Part shown: positions 16,750 to 24,619 of the stretch, piece after piece
How the letters are laid out: every line of letters starts with the position of its first letter
Position numbering within the stretch: position 1 is the stretch's first letter
Origin: Acidimicrobiia bacterium
GTDB taxonomy: Bacteria > Actinomycetota > Acidimicrobiia > Acidimicrobiales > SKKL01
DNA length: 64,000 bases
Direction of reading: 5' to 3'
Assembly (NCBI GenBank): GCA_041676705.1
Contig: JBAYRL010000006.1
Span: 50,943-114,942 of the forward strand
Notes under the pieces: generated by a model
Seen by the model: only the letters and a program-made list of their open reading frames with translations
Database searches by the model: none
What the model was told of the DNA's origin: nothing
Made by a program: the position numbers and the translations under genes

Positions 16750-18236
16750 CGACCGACCGGTGCCGCGATTGGTTTCAGTGCCAAAGCCTCGGTGTCAATA
16801 GCTCGAGCGTCTTTGGTCGAGCGGATCATCAAAGCGCTAAAGATGGCCAGCGCCGAGATAAACCCGCCAAAGAGATAGGCATGGGAATAAGAGCTGACCA
16901 GACCAACGGAATCGACCCGGGTGGATTGAACGGTTTGCAACAATTGAATGCCAACCACAGCGGCGGTCTGGCTCATCATCTGCTGGGTGGCACCAGCTAC
17001 TCCCAGGTCGCGTTCGTCAACGGCGTTAGCGATGCTGGCCGCCATCGACGGTGACACTGCCCCCATTCCAATTCCTGAGAGACCGAGCGCCGCCATTATG
17101 TAAATATCAGAAATTCCAGGTGATACCTGTGCTAGGCCCACCATCGACAACACAATAATAATAACGCCAAATACCGCGGAGGAACGCTCACCGACCCGGA
17201 TTGCCACCGCACCGGCCACCGGCCCGGCAATAGCGAAGAGGAGGGGCCGGGCGATAGACACCACTGAGGTGCGAGCCTCGCCGTAGGCCAAGACGTCTTG
17301 CAACAACAACGGGGTCAGCATGAACCCACCCATGTAGGCGAAGTTCGTGAGCATCTGAGTAATGATGGGGAAAGTGAAGTTCCGCCGTCGCAGATATTCG
17401 AGTGGTACCAGTGGATAATCGATGCGCCGCTGGCGAGAGAAAAACAGCACTAGACCCACCGGCAAATATACGAAACCAGCCACGACCAAGGGGTGTGACC
17501 AGCCCATTATTGGACCGCGGTTGAGCGCCAGCAAAGCTGCTGCTGAGGAACTGCCAAGCAGCATTGAACCGGCAAAGTCGAAGCGAACCCGCTCCACCGT
17601 GTCGCCTTCTGGCAACAACACAAACGACACCAAGAATCCGATTAAGACCACTGGCACTTGAGCAATAAAGATCCAGCGCCAACCAAAGGCTTCAACCACC
17701 GGACCACCGGCCACAGCACCAATCACCGGACCTCCGGCCATAACAAGTGACCAATACCCCATGGCTTGCACCCGCTGTTCACGGGTGAAAAGTTTGTTGA
17801 TCATGGCCATTGAGGCGGGACCGCAAGCGGCACCCATGGTGGCGGAGAGAATACGGAAGCTGATTAACGAAGCTGGATCCCAGGCCATAGCTGTGAAGGC
17901 CGCGAAAATACCGGCGCCGCCCAGCCCGATCAGGTACATGCGACGTTGGCCATAAATATCAGCCAGTTTTCCTGTGGCAGGGCCAACCACCGCAAAGGCC
18001 AACATTGGTCCGGTAACGACCCAGGTGATTGTGGCTTCGACCGAGTTGAACTCTTCGGCCATCCGTGGCACCGAGATGGCCAAAATGGTAATGGTGAAGC
18101 CAACGGTAAAGAGGCCAAACAGTGCAGTGGCTAGCACCAACCAGGGGTAACGAGGGCTGTGCGCCATACGTCCCCTAATGCCTTCAAATTTAGATTTAGA
18201 CGATGTGTCCAGCTCAGAAGAGACGCGTCTGTCCAT
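16746..18236 (-). CDS. MFS transporter, DHA2/EmrB-like drug exporter family
   Basis: 496 residues with about 14 hydrophobic segments, which points to the 14-helix DHA2 group. The loop 2-3 motif GKLADIYGQRRMYLIG (about 88-103) and the motif C-like GPVIGAVAGGPVVEAFGWRWIF (about 168-190) are clear. It would export a hydrophobic compound or drug by proton exchange. About 25 charged residues precede the first helix; an in-frame ATG at 18167 (MAHSPRYPWL) would trim these and is a plausible alternative start. It is divergent from the EAL-HDOD gene and coupled to the SCP2-like gene. Confidence 0.85.
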   Translation of the reverse strand: MDRRVSSELDTSSKSKFEGIRGRMAHSPRYPWLVLATALFGLFTVGFTITILAISVPRMAEEFNSVEATITWVVTGPMLAFAVVGPATGKLADIYGQRRMYLIGLGGAGIFAAFTAMAWDPASLISFRILSATMGAACGPASMAMINKLFTREQRVQAMGYWSLVMAGGPVIGAVAGGPVVEAFGWRWIFIAQVPVVLIGFLVSFVLLPEGDTVERVRFDFAGSMLLGSSSAAALLALNRGPIMGWSHPLVVAGFVYLPVGLVLFFSRQRRIDYPLVPLEYLRRRNFTFPIITQMLTNFAYMGGFMLTPLLLQDVLAYGEARTSVVSIARPLLFAIAGPVAGAVAIRVGERSSAVFGVIIIVLSMVGLAQVSPGISDIYIMAALGLSGIGMGAVSPSMAASIANAVDERDLGVAGATQQMMSQTAAVVGIQLLQTVQSTRVDSVGLVSSYSHAYLFGGFISALAIFSALMIRSTKDARAIDTEALALKPIAAPVGR

Positions 18237-18338
18237 TAGTTAATGACTCTATCTATTTTTCTGGCCATACTTTATCGCCACGCTAGAGACATAGGTCACA
18301 CACCAGCCATAATTGCGGCAGAAGCTTGACAACTTGGG

Positions 18339-18365
18339 TCAACTTTGGCTCGCTCGTGCCGATAG
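18339..18365 (+). promoter_or_regulatory. Sigma-28 (FliA)-type promoter of the EAL-HDOD gene
   Basis: TCAA (18339-18342), 15 bases, then GCCGATAG (18358-18365). This fits the TAAA-N15-GCCGATAA consensus with one mismatch in each box. Transcription would begin about 7 bases after the -10, at the ATG at 18373, giving a leaderless mRNA. Confidence 0.6.
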
Positions 18366-18372
18366 ATCCAAT

Positions 18373-19683
18373 ATGACTGCCGCGTCACGCCGACGTTTCC
18401 TAAAGCGCAAAGCCACCGAAGGTGCCCCTCGCCCCACTGTGGTTACTCGTGCCATGGTAGCGAAAGCCAACCTGGCCCCAGCTGAACCACCACCCGTGCC
18501 TCGTCCAAAGGCCACCTTCATTGGTCGTGCCCCCGTTTTTGACCGTCGAATGGACGTCTTGGGTTATCAACTCATTGTCGACACCATTGGTGAAGACCCG
18601 GGCGACCAGCCACGATTCCTATTGACCCGGGTCTTGTTAGAAATCGGTCTTGACAGCTTGATTGGGGGTCGCACTGGTTTCATAAACCTGCCTATGCAGT
18701 CACTCCGTGACGGTATTCACCATGCTTTACCCCCCGAACGCATGATGATCGAAGTTTCGGGTGAGATCAGGCGAGCCGATGAAGAAATTCTGCGCAGCGC
18801 TCGAGACGATGGTTACCGCATGTTGGTGGCCAACATTGACCAGGCTGAGCGCCCTGACCACGTAGTGCAGATCGTCGATGGTGCCAGCATCCCCTTCGAC
18901 GAAGAACACTGCGAAGACCTTATTACCCAAATTGTGGACTGGAGTCCACGAGCCAAGGTGCTGGTCACTGGCCTGCGTGAACCCTCGGATGTGGAGCCAA
19001 CCAAGCGGGCCGGGGCCACCTGGATGCAAGGCGATATTTTACGGCCAGCGGAACGTATCGACGAACCCACCATCCCTGCCAATCGGGTGGCAGTACTACA
19101 ACTTTTGGGAGAGCTGGAACGCCCGGATGTGACCATCGACGACATTGACCGGCTGGTTTCAATCGATGTTGGCCTTTCCTACAAGATGTTGCGCATGGCG
19201 AACTCTAGCTATCTGGCTTTGGAACGCCGGGTGGAACGTACCCGTGATGCCATTGTTTATTTGGGGCTCGACACGGTTCGCTCGGTAGCGGCGTTGTTGT
19301 CGCTTTCAGAAGCTACCGACCATTCCCCTGAAGTGGTCAAAATTTCGTTGCTGCGTGCCTGTCATGCCAAAGAGCTATTCGAGCTGACTAACCCTGCATT
19401 AGCAAACGCCGCTTTTACGACCGGATTGTTTTCAAGCCTCGACCTATTGCTTGGGCTCTCCGTCGACCAAGTACTTGATCGGATTCCAGTATCCGATGCT
19501 ATTGCGGCCGCACTGCGGAGCGGTTCGGGCCGCCTAGGTGAAGGTTTGGCCCTTGTTAAAGCTTACGAAATGAACGATCTTGACGCCTTAGCACGATCTC
19601 ATTTCGATCCCAGCGTGATCGTCTGGGCCTATCGGAACGCGGTGGCTTGGATGGGTCGGATTGAAAGAGGCCTTAGCGGTTAA
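18373..19683 (+). CDS. EAL-HDOD signalling protein (YuxH-like), degenerate EAL domain
   Basis: 436 residues from ATG 18373. After a basic, Pro-rich N-terminus of 45 residues comes an EAL-like domain (about 48-240): FIGRAPVFDRRMDVLGYQLIV. The EAL triplet reads YQL and I find no DDFG or KID-type metal ligands, so cyclic-di-GMP hydrolysis is unlikely. An HDOD domain follows (about 245-420) with IDRLVSIDVGLSYKMLRMANS and RDAIVYLGLDTVRSVAAL. A TTG at 18313 could extend it, but the sigma-28-type promoter lies inside that extension. Its tail shares the TTAA stop with fliA. Inferred role: regulator coupled to motility. Confidence 0.8.
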   Translation: MTAASRRRFLKRKATEGAPRPTVVTRAMVAKANLAPAEPPPVPRPKATFIGRAPVFDRRMDVLGYQLIVDTIGEDPGDQPRFLLTRVLLEIGLDSLIGGRTGFINLPMQSLRDGIHHALPPERMMIEVSGEIRRADEEILRSARDDGYRMLVANIDQAERPDHVVQIVDGASIPFDEEHCEDLITQIVDWSPRAKVLVTGLREPSDVEPTKRAGATWMQGDILRPAERIDEPTIPANRVAVLQLLGELERPDVTIDDIDRLVSIDVGLSYKMLRMANSSYLALERRVERTRDAIVYLGLDTVRSVAALLSLSEATDHSPEVVKISLLRACHAKELFELTNPALANAAFTTGLFSSLDLLLGLSVDQVLDRIPVSDAIAAALRSGSGRLGEGLALVKAYEMNDLDALARSHFDPSVIVWAYRNAVAWMGRIERGLSG

Positions 19684-20588
19684 ACATCAACGGCCGTGGA
19701 GCCGCCGTCTTCCACGCCGTCTATCCCGAAGCGACTTAGCGAATCGAAGGTGCGAGCAGCCTTATCGATACGCGAGCGCCAATCGCTATGCGAGGCGATT
19801 TCACTCGCGAAACGTGCTTGGCGCAAGGCCACACGACCCACCACTTTCTCGCTGCTCGGTGGTTCGTACTGGGCCTCAATACCATCTTTAATCATCTCAA
19901 CAGCGTCGGAACGCAGCTGGGAAATACGCGATGGCGTTACCCCCAAGAAACTGGCTAGTTCTTCAAAGGATCGCTGTTCGAAATAATGGCCTACCACCAC
20001 AATGCGATGCCGTTCGGGTAGGTGCTCTATGGCAGCGCGTAAATAACCTTTTAACTCTTCTTGTTCCAGTAGCTCATCGGGCCCCGAGACTGAGGTATCG
20101 GTTAAGCGATCTTCAATTCGAGCGCCGTCACCACTGGTACGGGCTTCTAGCGAGTGGATGACACCGCGCTGGATGCGACCGCGCATTTCGGTTAGTTCCG
20201 CCAAGCTGATGCCAATTTCGGCTGCTAATTCAGCATCGGTAGGAATGCGACCGCTGCGGGCCGCTAGCTCTTGGGTAGCGCTATCGGCAGCACGTGAGAG
20301 TTGGCGCGCCGAGCGGGGTGCCCAGTCGGTGCTGCGTACGGCATCGAGCACAGAACCACGAATGCGGCGTGCGGCATAGCGTGAAAAGGGTACGCCTCGG
20401 GCTTCGTCGTAGCGCATGGCGGCTTCGACCAAGCCCACCATGCCAGCACTGATTAGATCACCACGGTCAACGTGGCGTGGGAAGCTTGAACTTACTCGCA
20501 ACACCAGGTGCTCAACCATGGGCAGATGGGCATCCACAAGTTCACGCTGTTCGGCGTTTAGAGGTTGTGGGTTGAACGCGAGTGACAT
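19680..20588 (-). CDS. fliA: RNA polymerase sigma-28 factor for flagellar genes
   Basis: 302 residues. Region 2 (about 18-90) reads LVDAHLPMVEHLVLRVSSSFPRHVD then GDLISAGMVGLVEAAMRYD and FSRYAARRIRGSVLDAVR, the FliA/WhiG form. Region 3 is about 95-155 and region 4 about 185-240, with the helix-turn-helix RSFEELASFLGVTPSRISQLRSDAV. About 60 extra residues follow region 4, longer than in E. coli FliA (239 aa). It probably recognises the five sigma-28-type sites listed in this window. No FlgM anti-sigma gene is nearby. It lies last in the flagellar run but has its own candidate promoter. Confidence 0.9.
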   Translation of the reverse strand: MSLAFNPQPLNAEQRELVDAHLPMVEHLVLRVSSSFPRHVDRGDLISAGMVGLVEAAMRYDEARGVPFSRYAARRIRGSVLDAVRSTDWAPRSARQLSRAADSATQELAARSGRIPTDAELAAEIGISLAELTEMRGRIQRGVIHSLEARTSGDGARIEDRLTDTSVSGPDELLEQEELKGYLRAAIEHLPERHRIVVVGHYFEQRSFEELASFLGVTPSRISQLRSDAVEMIKDGIEAQYEPPSSEKVVGRVALRQARFASEIASHSDWRSRIDKAARTFDSLSRFGIDGVEDGGSTAVDV

Positions 20589-20633
20589 ATTGCTTCCGTT
20601 AGATTTGGAATAAACCTAGATTAGTTTAATTAA

Positions 20634-20662
20634 CTTATACGCGGTAAGGCATTTTGTCACAA
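20634..20662 (-). promoter_or_regulatory. Candidate housekeeping promoter of fliA
   Basis: On the minus strand TTGTGA, 17 bases, then TATAAG, located about 46 bases before the fliA ATG in the 105-base gap after csrA. Both hexamers differ from the sigma-70 consensus by two bases. No sigma-28-type box is present in this gap, which would place fliA at the top of the cascade. Confidence 0.4.
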
Positions 20663-20693
20663 ACCCGCGCATTGATGTCGTTGATTTAAGAAG

Positions 20694-20927
20694 TTACTTC
20701 GGCGGCATAGGCAACTTAGGCAATCGGGTTATATCACTTGAACGCACTGAAGCTGCTGAAATATTCTCGCGCTGGATCTCGGCGTGCACCTCTTCACGAT
20801 GGACGGTTACATCGCGGGGGGCCGAAATACCCAAACGTACCTGGTCACCGCGAACTTCCAGCACGGTTACTTTAATGTCACCGCCAATGATAATTGATTC
20901 GTTGGATTTACGGCTAAGGACCAGCAT
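20694..20927 (-). CDS. csrA: Carbon storage regulator / translational regulator CsrA
   Basis: 77 residues. RNA-binding homodimer that binds GGA in hairpin loops near ribosome sites. The start MLVLSRKSNESIIIGGDIKVTVLEV and the segment RLGISAPRDVTVHREEV carry the RNA-contacting Leu4/Arg6 and Arg44-equivalent residues. The last 20 residues are a variable tail. ATG overlaps the fliW stop by one base, giving the fliW-csrA pair known from Bacillus and Campylobacter, in which FliW sequesters CsrA until flagellin is secreted. The likely target here is the fliC leader. Confidence 0.96.
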   Translation of the reverse strand: MLVLSRKSNESIIIGGDIKVTVLEVRGDQVRLGISAPRDVTVHREEVHAEIQRENISAASVRSSDITRLPKLPMPPK

Positions 20928-21346
20928 CAGAGTTGGGCGAGCTCAGCACGGGTGGAATAGTCGGTGCGCTCAAGCACAATCTGCCGGCCAGTTCCGCTAA
21001 TGCTGTTAATAATTACCGGTCCTAATAAGTTTGCTGTAACCGCATCATCGCTAATGGTTATCAAACATAGAACTAATGCATGTTCGGGGCTGTCTAGTTC
21101 CAATACCGCCTGATCAGCATCAGAAATTTCGGGTTCATAGTCAGGGAAAAAGCCCCAAGGAATCAGGCTAAGAAAAGATAACTCTGGATTATCAAGGGCC
21201 TGCAACCAAAAGTATGTTCCGTCGTCGCTAGCTTCAATTAGCGCAAACCGAGTGATCTCGGGGAACCCTAAGAGTCCATCAGGCAGACGGATAATCTTGG
21301 TTTCTTCCACTTCAATCACTCCAAGTTGTTCCGATTCAACACGCAC
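20927..21346 (-). CDS. fliW: Flagellar assembly factor FliW (CsrA antagonist)
   Basis: 139 residues, normal length. FliW binds CsrA or flagellin, so that free flagellin releases CsrA to repress flagellin translation. Family features are the opening VIEVEETKIIRLPDGLLGFPEITRFALIEASDD, the FWLQALDNPELSFLSLIPWGFFPDYEPEI segment and LVLCLITISDD...NLLGPVIIN. Coupled to csrA by a one-base overlap of start and stop. Immediately downstream of the small membrane protein gene in the same transcription unit. Confidence 0.95.
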   Translation of the reverse strand: MRVESEQLGVIEVEETKIIRLPDGLLGFPEITRFALIEASDDGTYFWLQALDNPELSFLSLIPWGFFPDYEPEISDADQAVLELDSPEHALVLCLITISDDAVTANLLGPVIINSISGTGRQIVLERTDYSTRAELAQL

Positions 21347-21355
21347 GGTTCAAAC

Positions 21356-21604
21356 CTACTTAATCGAACGCTCAGAATCGTCGCGTTCATCATCAATATC
21401 ATCGGTGATGGGGCCGGGCGAAGAAAACGCAGCCACCATAAATCCAAGCACAAACCAGGCCACCACAATGGCAACACCGTATAGAAGCAGCGCCGAAGCC
21501 GGGCTGCGTTCACCGTTTAGGGCCGCCATTAGTACCGGACCAGCCAATGCCGTGGCCAGCAACAACGTGATGCCAAAGCGGGCCTCAACAAGAATTGTCG
21601 CCAT
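21356..21604 (-). CDS. Small two-helix membrane protein of unknown function
   Basis: 82 residues from the ATG at 21604, four bases after the flhF-like stop; an ATG at 21622 overlapping that stop is the alternative. I do not recognise a family. Two hydrophobic segments are visible, about residues 8-28 (ARFGITLLLATALAGPVLMAAL) and 38-60 (LLLYGVAIVVAWFVLGFMVAAF), followed by an acidic tail rich in Asp and Glu. Its fixed position between flhA/flhF-like and fliW-csrA suggests a part in flagellar assembly or membrane placement, but that is only inference from context. Confidence 0.6.
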   Translation of the reverse strand: MATILVEARFGITLLLATALAGPVLMAALNGERSPASALLLYGVAIVVAWFVLGFMVAAFSSPGPITDDIDDERDDSERSIK

Positions 21605-21608
21605 TGAA

Positions 21609-22532
21609 TTACCGTTTTTCATCGTTCCGCCGTTCCATCAACAACGCTGCCCATAACTCGGAGGTGGCCACTCGACCGTCGAGGCCGAGCACGGGAAAGC
21701 CCAGATCTAAGAAAATTTCCGGTGTGGCTGAATCAGCCAGACCCACCAGTTCTAAACCGTCAACGCCACCCAACATGGCTGCTTTGGGCGCGATGTCTGT
21801 GATGACCTGCCAAGCGTTAGCCACTAGCCGCACATGGTCTGCACCAAGGGCGCCAATCATTTCACTAGCCCAGTTGTGTCCGTCTAGGCCCGGCACCAAG
21901 TCGATGGCCACAACCACCGGGGTGTCTCCCATGCGCCAGCGTGCACCACGTTGACGTGCGGCGGCTTTCGAGTTGATCTGCATCCACGCTGGCAGAGTTG
22001 AGACTGGGGCTTTCGAAACGGCCACAATATCGCCCGAGTTTTGTCCCAGCCGTTTAGCAAAGGCACCGGCGGCCAACATGGCAGCGTTCATCTCACCAGC
22101 AAAAACAATCACGCTCGGCCCTGGTGCGGGGTGAAACGGGCTTGGCACGATGGCATCGAGGGCCTCTAGCATTTCGGCCAGAGGTAGCTGGCTCAAGGCT
22201 TTTTCGGGGCTGGGTAATTCAACCTTGGGGCTAGGCAGTTCGATTGTTGCCAAGGCTGGACGAGTGGCGGTAGCTAGAACCTGCTCGAACTCAAGCGTTG
22301 GTTCTGCTTGTGCCACGCTTGAATCTTCCACTCGATCCGCCCAAGCTAGTAGGTCGGCTTCAGGGTTGGCTTCTACCACCACTTCAAACCATTCTTTGGC
22401 AAAGAATCCGGCCACGCCGCCACGTAGGGTGCGGTTGGCTTCTACGATGACCGCATTTTCACCTATTTCGTCTCGCACTCGAAGCAACACATCTTCAAGT
22501 CGCGGACCGTCAAACTTCAACTGGTTGGTCAA
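21609..22532 (-). CDS. FlhF-like protein lacking the GTPase P-loop
   Basis: 307 residues, directly after flhA, where flhF normally lies. Residues 11-55 (RLEDVLLRVRDEIGENAVIV, then RTLRGGV and FFAKEWFEVVVEA) match the FlhF N-terminus. A Pro/Glu-rich linker follows (75-135). The C-terminal part starts like an SRP-type GTPase core (GPSVIVFAGEMNA, 138-150), but GxxGxGKT is absent and I see no DTAGR or TKxD motifs. It is therefore probably unable to bind GTP in the usual way. FlhF places the first flagellar parts at the pole. The ATG overlaps the flhA end by 23 bases. Confidence 0.65.
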   Translation of the reverse strand: MTNQLKFDGPRLEDVLLRVRDEIGENAVIVEANRTLRGGVAGFFAKEWFEVVVEANPEADLLAWADRVEDSSVAQAEPTLEFEQVLATATRPALATIELPSPKVELPSPEKALSQLPLAEMLEALDAIVPSPFHPAPGPSVIVFAGEMNAAMLAAGAFAKRLGQNSGDIVAVSKAPVSTLPAWMQINSKAAARQRGARWRMGDTPVVVAIDLVPGLDGHNWASEMIGALGADHVRLVANAWQVITDIAPKAAMLGGVDGLELVGLADSATPEIFLDLGFPVLGLDGRVATSELWAALLMERRNDEKR

Positions 22533-24558
22533 TGTTCACCGTTCCTAGGGCTTGGATCGTTAGATGATCGGGAAGCTCTTCATAAGAAAGAACTGAGAGG
22601 CGGGGAATCATGCGGGCCAGGTGACGCCGCAAGACCGGTCGGAGAATGGGCGCACAAACTAACACCGGGCTCAGCCCGCTTTGTTCGATTGTTTCAAGAC
22701 GGTTTGCCACCTGGTGGGCCAGCGCTTCGGCCACGCTTGGGTCGAGCGCCAAGAATCGACCTTCTTCACCGACTTGAATGGAACCCACCAGGGTTTGCTC
22801 CAACATTGGGTCAAGTGTGATCACGCTTAGGGAACCGTCGATGGCGTAGGCCGTAGCAATCGAGGCGGCAATGGCCGCTCGGGCCGATTCGATCAGTGCT
22901 TCGGTATCGCGGCTGTGGCGCGCTCGCTGACCAACCCCGTCGAGCAAGCGCACTAGGTCGCGAATACTTACACCTTCGGCCAAGAGTCCCTGTAGCACCA
23001 ACTGCACTTCGCCCACACTGACTTGTGCCGCGGTCAGGTCGTCGATGATGGCCGGGTCGCTGCGTCGCACCAGGTCGATCAGACCCTTAACTTCTTGTCG
23101 GCTTAATAGATCGGGTGCATGGCGACGGCACAGTTCGGCTAGGTGCGTGGTGATCACCGAAGCACGGTCAACCACGGTGGCGCCCAAGGCCTCGGCATGG
23201 CCACGGCTTTGAGCCGAAATCCATTTAGCTGGCAAACCAAATACAGCTTCTCGGGTCTCGACCCCCGGAAATTGGCTTAGATCATCGGCCAGCACCATTA
23301 CCGACCCTGGTGGTGCGCTGCCGCGGCCGGCTTCCACCCCATGAATGCGAATCACATACGTGCCAAGCTCTAAGTCAAGGTTGTCGCGGGTTCGAACTGG
23401 TGGAATGATTAGACCCATTTCGAGCGCCAGTTTGCGTCGCAAACCCCGCACTCGATCGAGGAGGTCACCTCCAACACTCACATCAACCAAATCAACTAAA
23501 TCAACTGCTAGCTCTAGGCTGATTGGTTCGATACGCATGGTGCGCACCAGCTCACTGGGGTCATCAGGGTCGGGCGGCGGTGCCAACTTGTCGGCACCCT
23601 CGGCTGCTTCTAGAGCGGCGGCCCGAGCTGCCAACCGGGTAGAGATTACAAAGAGTGTTACACCAACCACCACGAAAGGCACGGTGGGCAACCCAGGCAC
23701 AAAACCCACCAAGGTCATGGCCAAACCACCGGTGCGAAGCGAGCGGTGCTGGTTGGCGAACTGGCTAAACACATCAGAGCCGAGGTCGGATTCACCCGCC
23801 GAGCGAGTGATGATCATGCCCGAGGAGATAGAAACCAAGAGGGCTGGGATTTGTGAAACCAAGCCGTCGCCGACGGTGAGGAGGCTGTAGCGAGAAACGG
23901 CTTCGCCAACCGGGAAGCCAAGCTGCACAACACCAATAATTAGGCCCCCCACCAGGTTAATTATGGTGATAATCACCGATGCAATAGCGTCGCCTTTAAC
24001 GAACTTTGAGGCACCGTCCATAGCCCCGTAAAAGTCGGCTTCGGCACCGACTTCGGCCCGGCGTTTGCGTGCTTCGTTGTCGTCAATTACCCCAGCGTTC
24101 AAATCAGCATCGATGGCCATTTGTTTACCGGGCATGGCATCGAGGGTGAAACGGGCACCCACTTCCGCCACTCGGGTGGCGCCATTGGTGATCACCACGA
24201 ACTGGATTACCACCAGAATTAAGAACACGACCAGGCCCACAACCAGCGACCCGCCGATTACAAAACTGCCGAAGGCTGCAATGACCTCGCCAGCGTCACC
24301 CTTGGAGAGAATTAGTCGAGTTGAGCTGATGTTCAGGCCCAAACGGAACAGTGTGGCCACCAGCAGCAGTGATGGGAAAGCCGCTAGATCGAGCGCCCGG
24401 CTGACGTTCAAAGAAACCAATAGCAGCAGTACGCCGGCGGCAATGTTGATGGTCAACAACACGTCTAACACCGCGGTGGGCAATGGGATGACCATCATGG
24501 CCACCACAAATATTACTCCCGCCGGAAATATTGCCTGCCCAAGTCGTTGGTCACGCAC
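22510..24558 (-). CDS. flhA: Flagellar type III export gate protein FlhA
   Basis: 682 residues. Major export-gate component whose cytosolic ring receives substrates and chaperones. Eight hydrophobic segments fill about 10-310, including VIPLPTAVLDVLLTINIAAGVLLLL, with the FHIPEP signature between them (RVAEVGARFTLDAMPGKQMAID, about 145-166). The cytosolic domain (about 330-682) has the segments PPVRTRDNLDLELGTYVIRIHG and DRASVITTHLAELCRRHAPDLLSRQEV that bind late substrates. It follows flhB after 62 bases and overlaps the FlhF-like gene. Confidence 0.97.
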   Translation of the reverse strand: MRDQRLGQAIFPAGVIFVVAMMVIPLPTAVLDVLLTINIAAGVLLLLVSLNVSRALDLAAFPSLLLVATLFRLGLNISSTRLILSKGDAGEVIAAFGSFVIGGSLVVGLVVFLILVVIQFVVITNGATRVAEVGARFTLDAMPGKQMAIDADLNAGVIDDNEARKRRAEVGAEADFYGAMDGASKFVKGDAIASVIITIINLVGGLIIGVVQLGFPVGEAVSRYSLLTVGDGLVSQIPALLVSISSGMIITRSAGESDLGSDVFSQFANQHRSLRTGGLAMTLVGFVPGLPTVPFVVVGVTLFVISTRLAARAAALEAAEGADKLAPPPDPDDPSELVRTMRIEPISLELAVDLVDLVDVSVGGDLLDRVRGLRRKLALEMGLIIPPVRTRDNLDLELGTYVIRIHGVEAGRGSAPPGSVMVLADDLSQFPGVETREAVFGLPAKWISAQSRGHAEALGATVVDRASVITTHLAELCRRHAPDLLSRQEVKGLIDLVRRSDPAIIDDLTAAQVSVGEVQLVLQGLLAEGVSIRDLVRLLDGVGQRARHSRDTEALIESARAAIAASIATAYAIDGSLSVITLDPMLEQTLVGSIQVGEEGRFLALDPSVAEALAHQVANRLETIEQSGLSPVLVCAPILRPVLRRHLARMIPRLSVLSYEELPDHLTIQALGTVNIDQPVEV

Positions 24559-24619
24559 GTTACAACGCTGCCTGTCGCCGGGCGTCCATGCCGGTGAGTG
24601 CCAACCGTCCTGGCTGGAT

